DNA from: Saccharina japonica
Taxonomy: Eukaryota > Sar > Phaeophyceae > Laminariales > Laminariaceae
Assembly: GCA_008828725.1 (NCBI GenBank)
Contig: MEHQ01003804.1
Span: forward strand, 178,059-242,058
Length of the DNA stretch: 64,000 bases
Direction of reading: 5' to 3'
Shown here: piece after piece, positions 44,903 to 56,900 of the stretch
How positions within the stretch are numbered: position 1 is the first letter of the stretch
Layout of the letters: the number at the start of each line of letters is the position of its first letter
Notes under the pieces: model-generated
The model's input: the letters and a program-made list of their open reading frames with translations, nothing else
Database searches by the model: none
What the model was told of the DNA's origin: nothing
Program-made: the position numbers and the translations under genes

Positions 44903-47900
44903 ATGAAGATCAACACCGCATCTATCCTCATCCTGGCGGCTGCTACCGTCGGGGGGGTCTCGTCCAGGCGTGTGCTTCAACAGATCCCTAGGGTTGGCGT
45001 TGACCCCACGAGCCCACCTGATTCTAACACGTCCGAGATGGATACGACAACCTCATCGGCGGAAGAGGACCTAATCCTGGCACTAGAATTCGACGCTCAC
45101 ATCACCGGTGAGTACGGGCCTTCGACACATGCTACGGCAGAGGTGCCTCCTGAATTTTATGAGCTCATGTGAGGAGCTCATCCATACCTCACGGAAATTA
45201 AGGTTTCGTGGGAAATTGAAAGTGCCCGTATCCGATGAACACCGCCATGGCCTGAGTCTACTCTTGAAACTATTGGATCACAAAGACTACTGTAAGTTTG
45301 ACAATTGAACTCACAGCCGACGTATTTATAATAATTTTATTTAATTGTGAGTTTACAAAGGATGACCGCTAACAAAACGCCAAAAAAGTGAGATGCAGTT
45401 TTCGCAGCATTAGGAGTATGCGTTCTTGGGCGATCAAAAGGCCTTGGTGCATGGGAAAACTTGATCTGCATGGATGTGTTGCTAGCCTTTATAATGACGT
45501 CAAAGGCACATAGCTTGCGGACGGGTATGATGAGTTAATTGTTGTCTCCGTCTAACTTTAAGCGGGCAAAGGAGTAGCGGGAACGACTGCACGTGTTGTG
45601 TGCTCTGTGTGCTCTTGAGATTATACCGTTATTTTTACGCGCGACATCCAGCACGCCCAGTGTTTCATGCCGAGTCATCCTAGAGAGATGTGTGGTCACG
45701 AAACGACGACACACATACCCTACCTTGCAACTTGCAACGCAGAAGCCTAGCAGACAACGCAATGACGTGTACGACAGACGCGACCTACACATACCAGCTA
45801 TGACTACGAGTTCAAAGACAGAAAAAAAGGGATAAAATAAAAATACAATAAAACGGACAACCGTGTCGTGCGCTCTTAGAGATACAACGTAGATGCGACA
45901 GAGAAGATGAAAAAACATGAAATGAAAAACACTTATATTTTGCCCTGACGTAGTACATGCATGCTACGACCTACGACCCCTCGCATTTATGTTTTTTATT
46001 TCGGCCCTTTTGCCTTCGCTTTCGGTACATTCCAATTTTCTACATACTAAGGTTTTCTTCTTTTGCATACATTTTTTGTTTTTTTGTCCATCCCATTTAT
46101 TTTCTTCGCACTTGAGTCTTTCTCCCTCCCTAGTCGTAACTCAGTTTTGGGGTCACAAAGTAGACTCCTCTCCCTCCCCCACTACGGTTATTGCCTTGCA
46201 TTTTTATCGCGAAAATATTTGAGCACTTTCTTCGCTCGTCAACTCTCGTCGAATTTTGCATACCCACGCCATAACATGCGCTCTCGACAGACGGTGTCAT
46301 TTGATAATAATGACCAAGGGTAGAATTGAACCCTCGACATCCGACATCCAGCCCTACAGGCTTCGTGGCTACCTGTTAGACCACCGGGTCGATACATGTA
46401 CTTGCGTATTCCATTGCATGTGTGTGTGTGTGTTCTTCACATTAAACCTTCCTTTCTACCCGTGGACATCCAGCACACCCAGTGTCCGTGCCGATTCTTC
46501 ATCCTAAAAAGGTACCAGGTCTGTGGTCACAAAACTACGACACAGAGATACTACACTCAGTGCAGTAAGCAGAGCAGACAATGCAACGCCATATACGACA
46601 GGGAAGACCTACCCTGCTAGCAATCCAATTGCATGCAAGAGAAAAAATGAGAAAAAGGAAAAAAGCGAAAAGAAAAAATATTAAAAAGTACGAAAAATCA
46701 TTCGTTTGTTTTGTTTTACTTGTGTATTTTGCCGTGAATTCTCTTGCCTTTGTCTCTCCGCTCCTCCATATTTTCTTAGGACTTTCTTCGGTTGCTTAGA
46801 TACGCACGTATTCATTTTGGTTTTTGTTATTTCCTCTTCTCTTTGCTGGACTCTCGTGTGTGGCACGAGGACGAAAAGGAACTGAGTAGGAAGTGCCACG
46901 TATCCGTTGTATGGGTGGAACCAAGGGAATGTACACGGAGGGTTAGGGGGGTTCGTAGGGAAACCGCGGCGGACGATAGCAGGAAAGAGACGGCAAACAG
47001 AGCAGGTACCAGTACCAGACCGACTAGCTGGTAGAACCTTCCTGTACTGCGGGCACAAACCTGCCTCGGCTGGCTGGAAGGTGCTTTTGGTCTGCTCCGA
47101 CTGACTGTCCTTTCCTGTCGTTCTCAGTCTGTTGGCGCTGTTTTTTCGGTCCATTTTCGTTTCATTTCCTTTGGTTTCTTTTTCATTGGATGTCGCATCT
47201 CCTCTGGGACAAGCACGACAATGTATTTCTTCTATTTTGTCATGCTTTTGTTTGGTTGCTTGATTGTTGATTTACTTCATTATGTTTACTTTTTACTATT
47301 TTTTCTTTTCGCTTTTTTTTTTCTCATTTTCTTGCATGCACCTGGATTGCTAGCAGAGTAGGTCTTGACTGTCGTATATGGCATTTCATTGTCTGCTTTG
47401 CTTACTGCACTGAGCGTAGTATCTCTGTGTCGTAGTTTTGTGACCACATAATAACTGGTACCTTTTAGGATGAAGAATCGACACGGACACTGGGTGTGCT
47501 GGATGTCGACGGGTAGAAAGGAAGGTTTAATGTGAAGAACACGCACACACGTACGAGCTGGTTCCAGCGACAACCAACATATTCATTCTTCGCACTTTTG
47601 CACCCTGGTTTTTGAGAGTTGGAATACGAAGTTTGGAATGGTTGTGCGTCGTGACTCATGAATATATGAAAAAACTGACCCCTCGTGTTTTTTTATTCTT
47701 TCATGTTTAGGTTATTGAGATACATTTTTGTCTTTTTCTGAATTTTTCGGCAACTTTAACCCTCCCTAATTCACGAAACAAGAACAAAAATAAAGAAGAC
47801 CAGGGATCAGTTTTTTATATTGTCATGACGCACAATCATGCCAAATTTCGTTTTCCAACTCTCAAAAACCAAAGTGCAAAAATGATTTCCGTGAAAGTAC

Positions 47901-50900
47901 TCGAAAATTGTTCCCGGTTCATGTTAAAAGTCTAGTACTTTGGAAGGCGGTAAATATAACAGCCTTGCATGAATCGCAGAACAAAACAAATGTCACAAAC
48001 ATCTTCTCCCTGTTGATGCGATCATATTAACACTTCTAGTGACGAATTATTCGACATATTGGCCGATTTATGGCCTAAATACGATTTTATATGATTTCAG
48101 TGTGGGCAGTTTCCACCCCTATACAACAACGACTCCGCAATTAATACGAAACATGTCCGTATCTCGCGAACTACAACTCGTACGCCTAAAATCTCTTCAG
48201 CGATGTGTTGCCCTTGTTCATGCGGGCATGTGGATATCCTTAGTATTGATAATATCAACGTATTCCGGTTTTTATGGCCCGAAAGTGGAATCTCACGCTT
48301 GTCGCCGGAACCAGCTCGTATATATATATATATATTTGTTCGGTATTCCTTTTTTGCCTTTTGTTTTGCCACCTGCACGAGACGGAATTGAGGATCCACG
48401 TTTTCCGGTTTTTATTGCCCGTAGGTGGAATCTCACGCTTGTCGCCGGAATCAGCTCGTATATATATATATATATTAGTTAGGTATTACTTATTTGCCTT
48501 TCGTTTTGCCAGCTGCACGAGACGGAATTGAGTGAGATTCTCCAGGCATACGCTGCATGTGTTTTGCCCATGCTAATAGAAGGGGGGTGGGGGCAACGGT
48601 CGTAGGGCGAACGCGTGTGACGAAACGAGGAAGGCATCGGCAGACAAGTATACAGCAAGCAAAGTATCAGGCGAAGTTTCGTACCAGGTAGCTTTTAGTT
48701 TTTTTACCAGTCAATACGTTTTTTTTTTTATGTCGTATGATTTATTTGTCTGTCACGCCTCCCCCGGGAGGCACGACACTTCCCATTGAGTTTGTTTTTT
48801 GGCTTATCATTTCTGTCAATTTGTTTTTAATTCAACGTATTTCTCTGAATTGCTAGCATGTGTAAGTCGTGCCTGTCGGAGATGACATTGCATCATCTAC
48901 TCTGCATAGCGCACAAAAGCGTAGCATCTCTGTCACGGTTTTGTGACGGCATAAATTTTATTTATGTCGAATGAAGAATCGGAATGAACTGGAGTTCGAC
49001 GAGGAGAGGGAACGGCTTGATATGAAGAAAACACACGCATATTTCGTACGAACGTATTTTAGCGATCGCTATGATAGGTGTTGTCATGTCGACTACGTAC
49101 AATAGTATTGAAGTTCGACGGGGAGTAGGAACGGGTTAATAAACATTGTGAAGGAACACACGCATATGTCATACGTACGCAGTAGCGATTGGTATGATAA
49201 GGGTTTTGATGTCGACCACAGCAGTACAGGACACCTTAATGAGAAACAGGCTAATTAGACAGCCAGGCTGAGATTTGGAGGAAAATTGTGAATTCGGGAG
49301 TCGTTTTGTTGAAATTTTTTTAGGAAGCATCCTCTCTCGAATAAGAAACCCAGCCTGGACCAGATTTCCTGTTTATTTTAAGGTGTATTTTTCTGTACTG
49401 TTGCGTTGAGGAATATGTAGCTGGATGATATAGTGCTACTCGTACTGCTATACAGCAGTATTGGAGAGCCTATCCATGTATTATATGCACTACAGGCAAA
49501 CCAAAACGAAACACCCGGTCACACCATCTCCTGGGCTGTGATGTTTGCCGTATCGATAATTACCATATGTGTGCGCGCCTGCGCCACGAAATTTTCTGCA
49601 GTTTTGATGAAACGGTACTAAGGTACTCCTAACTTAGCTGTAGTGCCGAGCTGCTTCTTTCACTTCATGCGGAACTTTTTTTTATTTATCCCCCCCCCCC
49701 CCCCCATATAAATATATGATATATGATATATTTATAGGTATAAATATATGATATATGATATATTTATAGGTTGGGTTGGCGTCGGTTGGCAACGACGCTG
49801 TAAAACACGCCACTCGCTGCGTGAGCTAGACAACCAGGGTGCCGTTTTCTTTTGTTATTTGTTTTGGCGGTCACCAAAGCTGGCGGTCAAGTAGATCATT
49901 TGTGCGGGGTGGAGAACCTTTGTTCCGCACAAGGGGAATGGTCGTATCACGTTAGTGTTACTATGGTAAGGCATCCGCGAGGCAGTTACATAGTAAAACC
50001 CATTGCTGTCTCCGGAAGTGGCCACATCACAGAAATTAAAATTAACTTTTCATGAAGCTGTCGTCTATATGCCAAGTCTCGCCTCAGATGCGGTTCTCTT
50101 AGCAAGGATAGCAGCTCCCCATCCAATGCGATCGCCCATACTCACGTCACGGCTGTTTCCGCGCTTTGGTGCAAAAGCATGGTCTGCCTGTTGGTGAAAA
50201 CCCAGCGCGCATCCGTCCCGCGCATTGTCAGGATGCGAGGTCTATGCGTCATATACTACGGCCGTGCACAAACATGAGTACAGCCCCCCCCGCCCCCACC
50301 GAAAAAAAAAGGGGTGTCTCTAAAACCAAGTTGAAAAAAGGGAACATTTCAAAGAAAAACGAAAAAAAATGGTCTTCGCTCATTTCGTCCAGTGGTCACA
50401 GCGATCCGGTTTGTTTTTTCATTCTGACCTTCCTACGAGAGTGTTGCCGTTTTCTCTTTTTTTTTACGCCCTTGGGAGGGGACAGAAATTATCATCCCCG
50501 GGTGGCCCATGCACTACATGAAGCACAAGTATAAGATTCGATCAGGCCTCTGGACAGTTATGTTCGATCATTTTTATTCTACACTACCTGCACGAGATAC
50601 ACAACATTAGTAGTAGTAGCAGTTGTGCACAATTCAAGTACTTGAGTAAATAAAATGTTCATCGGATTCAGTTGATTTTTCACTTGTTCGCGTCCTCGTT
50701 GATTTCGTCCTGCAGCGATTTGACACTGGAATAATAGGACAACTGCCGTTGTGCTGATAGCCATCTCTCATGTACGAATATATTTGTGTCGCGAGGTAAA
50801 TCATCAGCGCAAAGCAGGAAGTCAGCAGTTACAGCAGTGCGCTGCTTCGTACGCGTGTAGCGATCGCGACCTTATCCACTAAAACTGTAAACATGGACGC

Positions 50901-53900
50901 TGGACGCCTCAACGAAATCCCAGCGTCCCAGATGCATTTTTTTATTATTGTGTTCATCCCATTTAGTCTTCGTCCTTCGTTTCTCTCTCCTTCCTGGCCG
51001 TAACTCAGATCCGGGTCACAAAGTAGGCTCTTCTCCCTCCTCCCCCACTACGGTTCTTGCTTGCATTTTTATAGCGAGAAGTTGTTAGCACTTTCTTCCC
51101 TCGTCGACTTGCGTCTGATTCCGTCATCTGCGCCGAGTGCACCCTTTCCGTTCGAATATGTTCGTTCACATGTATGATTATATTACATACTATTAATAGT
51201 ACATCCCTTCGATGAGTCCGCTCGCCATAACATCTAATTAATATGTAGGATATCTTTGTAATATAGGAGGGGCCTGCGGGCGCCTACGAAACGCTCTGCG
51301 CTGCTGCACAGCTTAGCACCGTTTTACAAAAAAAAAACAAAAAAAACGCGGGTTCCCATTTTATATGGAGGCGTTATTTTCCCGGGGATAGGGGACGTAA
51401 AGAAATTCCTGTAAAAAACATTATTACCTAGAGCCCTATTAGTTTCGGGGAATTACCGCTACCGGGAAATACGCATCCCTGGTATATACTCGTCCAACGG
51501 TTTCGCGAAGTAATATTTCCAATATCTTGTTTGAAACAGACATGACAAAACGCCCCACCCTTCCTTGAGTTCATCAAATCACTTCGGGATCGCTACCAAA
51601 CAACAACTTTGCTAAATACCCGAGCTTGGTGCTCCATCGTTGCTTTTGCCCCCCCCCCCCCCCCCACCGCTGCATCAATTTACCCAGTCGTGGCACCAAT
51701 CGAGGTGGGAGAACTGCTGTGCAGCTCCCTGGAGTTGGCCGAAGACGCCGATACCTTGTCTTTAGTCATTACTAACGACGAAGTTATCGTTGCGGAGAAA
51801 TCTTCGTACACGGTTATCAGCGGGGACGCTTTTACGGACAACATCGGTCGCAAGGTATACCGTTTTCAGGGACCAGACATTATGTTAAGGCATGTGAGGT
51901 TACTATTATAAAGGGACACTTGTAGATACCACTGGGCTGTCATACGTGCGGACTCGACGTGTTATTCTTGAATGTAATTCCATTTCGAAAACATATCGTG
52001 TGCTTCGTATCATATACGTTGAAGTTGCCGTACGCCGTTGTTTGGCCTTGCTTCTTTCCAAGCTTTATTGTCGTTGTTTCGAGCGAATCCGTCCATACGG
52101 TGGTTCTCTCCGATACTTTTCTTCGCCTGGGTTTCCTCAAGGAGACTCCAATAATGTGAACGTGAAAACTAACACTACCAAGAATCTTTCGATAAACACG
52201 TTTACAAGCATTCAAGACTACTTGAAAATCGGCTTTTTCCCCCCCGTGTATGAAGCAATTCTTGAAAGCACCATTCATGTTCCAGCAGAGGGGCGCATAA
52301 AGGGGAAAGGTTAGGTAATTAATGTTTTGACCATCTAATTTGATTGTTCCGCCGACCCTTTCCCTCTCGTCCGTATAAGGTCTGGACCGGAGTAGTGACG
52401 GACCCTGAACAGGCCGAAGATGAAGCTGTCCCCAGGACTGTCAGCATGACTTGGGGGGACGTGTGCAGCACCGAGGTAGGTTTGTTTTTGAAGCGTGTGG
52501 TGTTTACTGTGGAAGGGAGGGCGACTGGTTAGCAGGAAAATAATTATACGTGCAAGATGTATACGCAGCAGTAGCAGTGAAACATGTAGAGTCCAGCAAT
52601 CGTGTAAACGACCAACGATGTTTCGTAACTGAAACGTGCATTCTGCAACACGACAATTTTGTTTGTTGTCTTTTACAGACGTTCCTTCTACAGGTGACCA
52701 AGATGCACGTCGACCAGACGACGAGCATTGTCAAGACTGTGCCCTGTTTCGAGTCTACCACGCACATCTGTCTTGTCGAGGTGAGCTCAAAACTGACTTG
52801 TTGTGTATATACAATCGTACACGGTTTGTTTTACATTTATGCCCGGCTTTAATCCCAGCTTTACTCGCGATGATGAGTAATTTAGGTGCACCACAATACG
52901 CAGAAGTCGTTTGATTATTGTCGGTATTTCTTCGCCCGTCGTGAAAGTTTTCTAGCTACCCGCTTTTACTCGACTATATTCAACACTGTTTTCTCGCGAA
53001 TTCGTATACCTGGGTGATTGGTTTCCTATTTCGGGGTTTAAACTGTTTTTCTCCGACTTGAAGATTTTGGTAACCGTATTTGGTTTTCTTCGACTCTAGT
53101 GTTTGGTTGAGTTAAGACAGGCCTTGGATATTCGCGTATAACCCTTTCGCGCCGTAGAAAGTGGGTTACGGTCTGCGACACTGTAGTAGAATTTCCTACG
53201 TAGGGATGGACTGTCCTCCTTAAATATTAGTGTATAGCTGCCTCTAACGTAATTGGAAACCTTTTTCAGAGAGGAAACATATGCGGCGGCATTATCTCCA
53301 CGTAGGTTATAGAATTAATGCTGGGGTCATGGTCATTCCGCAGTAGCTGCAGTTTGATTGAGGTAAACATTACATACCCCTCAAGACCAAGAGGAAGCTA
53401 AGAAAAGTTACGTGCACCACAAGCTAAGCGCTTATGATTGGGTGTTATATACTCTATGGTAACACTGACCACAATTTATATCCCCAGTTCTGTTGCACCC
53501 CATGGCCATTAGAGCGGGGTAGCTTCTCTCAACTCAGGCAACAGCATAACTGCGGTACATATCAAGCTATAACAAAGAACGTGTTCAATAGTTAAAGGGT
53601 TCGTCCCCGAGCACCGCGGTGTTTAGAAGACGTCTACCTATATTCTACCGAGTAAGGGGTAGGATCATATTGCATGTGTCCTGTTGCCGTGTGTACCTGT
53701 TGGTACTTCCAACAAAAAGTGTGCAAGAATATATTGGGCAATTAACCTCATGTACGGAGACACGGTGACATGTAACTGGAGGTTATTCGTTACTCGCGTG
53801 TGTTTTCTTCGTCTCTAACCTTTACTGCTGTTGTATGCTGCATTGTTTTGCAGGTCACGGTCGCCTTCGACGGGCCCGGTAGTGCACTCGTGCCTCCGGT

Positions 53901-56900
53901 CGACGAGTCCGTTGCTCCCGATTCCACCTCGAGGTGAATCTTGTTTTTGAAGATAATATCCCACATTCCAATCAGCTTTACTGAACACGGAAGGAGTGTT
54001 CCGACGTGCCCCCGTAAGCCTGACCAGTGAGAAAATTATCTAATAGACACGTACGTGAAACTCAGTTGGATTATTGAGCACGCTAGACACATGCGCAAAA
54101 TCATCAATCGCAGATGTTTCAAGGACATCGGACCAAAGGTTGTCGAAAGTCGCAGTCGTATCGAACCAACTTCCCTACTTTAGTCATCTTTCCACGCTTT
54201 TGCTTACCTTTCACGATGTGAAGTGTAACCCCATCGCTAAGGAAAGTTGTTCTGAAACGCCCCACCCCTGAGATACAAACGCAGTCGCTCTATTGTCCCG
54301 TGGCGCAGCCTGCGAGTGTCATTACCCCCTGCGGGATAATCTCCTTCAGCGAGTTCTCTTTTATAGCGTTGTGAAGTTGCTTTTCGTTCTAAAGCGCACC
54401 CATCCATCACATTTTAATTATGAAATTTTTCTGTAAATATTTCGCCATGTTCGTAGCGACGACGACGAAGGAAGCGCGGGAGACGACCGCGATTCGGCAG
54501 ACCCAGATTCCCGTGCTCGTCGTCTACAGCCGGGGAGTACCGTGGTACGTACGTGTGAACCGTAACCACCCCCCTTTTCCCACCTTCCATGTCGAAACCC
54601 ACGTTGGCGGCCATATCTAGTGTAAGAGGTGAATGCATATTACGGTAGGGGCACCCAGTGAAACAAATGGTTATGTTGATCAGTCAAACGTAGATTTCGA
54701 TTGATAAGTCAAAGGTAGATGTATGCAGAGTGCAACGTACTACAATACCAACAGAAAGGTCAAGCGAGTATGGCCTTCAGCTGTGTCGTTCTCGCCTGTT
54801 GGAATTATAGTAATATTGTCCCGATGTGCTCTATATGTGTCCAGTGCCCTTGATGCTCGCTACGGCTTCTAAGTCAGCAATCAACTTGTGTTTTACACAA
54901 TACTTTAATTGGTGTATCATAGCTCCTCAAACATACGCATACGCGTTATAACACCGTCCATAGGTTGTTTACCTTGCTTGCAAGTTTCGTCGGTGCTCTT
55001 GGGGCACAATACACAGCTCCTGTACCACCAAGGGTGGGACTGCAGGGTCCCTGGCGTCGCCCTCGTCTGTACCGGCATCGCGGCATATTCGCGTTTCGCC
55101 CAGCAATGACATCCTTCGTGAGCTACCCTTGATTCGTGCTGGATGCTATTACCAAGGACAGGATGCCCTGTATCGCACTTGTACTCTTATTGATCATATC
55201 TACATAACTCTCAATATTGTTTCATTCCGCCTGATGGCTGCCGCGGGATCAGTCCCATCTCTTCCACCGGTAACGGGGCGCGAATTAAACCAAAATTGTC
55301 TTGTATTTACAGGACAACTCAGCTTTCACCGGTGTTGACCTACTAGCCACAGAAGAATTTCAATACGTGTTGAAATTAGATTTCGAAAAACAGCTTATCC
55401 CGCCTTGTTCCACCCAAACCATACTTGCACGTCTCTTACCTTTCAACCTGGCAGATCGATGTGATGGTGCTGTACAGCAGCGAAGCCTTGATGGCGCTCG
55501 GAGGTATCACCGCCGTGCAGATGGAGACGAACATCATCGAGGCCACCGCGCGCACCAACGAAGCTTTCGCCAACTCCAACGTTGCGCTGTCCTTGAACCC
55601 CGTTCATATTGGCCAGGTACGCGAACATCGACAATATCTGTCCGGCCCGATATTTATCGCGTTTTGTTCGATTATCACATGAATGCGTCGCTCATGTGCT
55701 TTAAGCCCCTGAGTACGACGGAAAGGTGTAGTTGTTTGGGCTGTATACGCGCCAAGACGTTTCATCGGTGCTATGGCAAACATTTTGTTGTAATCGAGAC
55801 CATGGAGGGTGGCCCCATTCATAGGGTTCTGAAGGCGTTGTATCCCCGCGCCGGAAGTACGACTTTAAATTACTCTTGAGGGGGTCAGACGCTCTTTCTT
55901 GACACGTTTAAAATATCTATGAACAGGAGGGGTTCCCCCTATAGATCGATGGTGTGCCAGGGCAATCTAACTGCCTTATTGAGGGAAGCCGCCTTATTTA
56001 TTCCAGGTTTGAGTACGATTCCCCAGTCGCGCCAATCGATTTTGACTGCTTTATATCGGGATACCGCCGTTTTATTGGGGGAACTCCTCTGTACCAGCTG
56101 CAGCAGCACACCGGAACGTTGTGCATTTGTTTGCGGGCTGGGTTGAAAGACAAGTCCAATATCCCGTCATTAACATTCCGTGAAAGTTCCCGGAGTGTCG
56201 AGACGGACCCCATTCCCGCCTCAGACGACTTTTTGATTGAGTGCAGTTCCATTCCAGGGGTTGTCTTTATCAATAGTGAAGTGTAGGCGGTAGCCACCAG
56301 TAATGAACCTCACGCCCAGCCATTACATTTCCATTGCAAACAATCGATACGTTCAGTAGTATCGCCGTAACATCAGTCTACCGACTTCCGCTTCACTCGC
56401 CGCTTTGTATTTCGCAGCTCCCCTTCACGCAGCCATGGACGACGACGTTAGATGGTGTGGTTGACATCACCGACAATGTTGAGATTGGCGTGCTTCGGGA
56501 CGAAATGGGAGCTGACCTGGTGCAGGTGGTCGGCGACTTCGACGACGGATTCTGCGGACGAGCGTGAGTGGAATAGGGCCGTTACCGTCAGGGCGTGGTT
56601 GTAGTATTTTGTGTCACGATCGAACACCTGTTTCTCACATCGGATTTTTTCAGCCATTTACCGAGCGTGAAGGTAACGTTCCTTGACAAAAACAACAAAT
56701 ACACATCCATTTGGTTTCGTAAGGTTAGAGTTATCATTTCCCCCCCCACCAAACCATATTGCACTCAAACCTGATGCGCGAGTTGCCTGCAACAATTGTT
56801 GGCCGCGGTTTTTGGAGGTGTGGTAACTGCGTGCTTTTATACTACACGAGGTGATGTGGCGTATGCATACAGCCCAAACTATAGCTCAGCTTGGGATAAG

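Larger units (their letters stand above)
44903..54544 (+). other. Copy 2 exons 1-6: signal peptide and propeptide
   Basis: The signal peptide is nearly the same as in copy 1 (MKINTAS, then LILAAA) and exon 1 has six additional residues in the Thr/Ser-rich stretch after it. Exon 2 repeats VVAPIE and LAEDADTLS, exon 3 WTGVVTDPE and MTWGDVC, exon 4 TFLLQVTK. Exon 6 is again acidic (DDDEGSAGDD) and ends ARRLQ, so the dibasic site is conserved. Intron 1 is 6580 bp against 661 bp in copy 1; the excess is almost all repeat insertions (45590-51130). A GTG 12 nt upstream of the ATG is in frame but the ATG at 44903 matches the start in copy 1. Confidence 0.75.

Noticed and set aside
50166-50534. 122-codon open frame with a Lys-rich centre
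   Set aside because: It lies inside intron 1 of copy 2, depends on homopolymer runs and has no recognisable domain.
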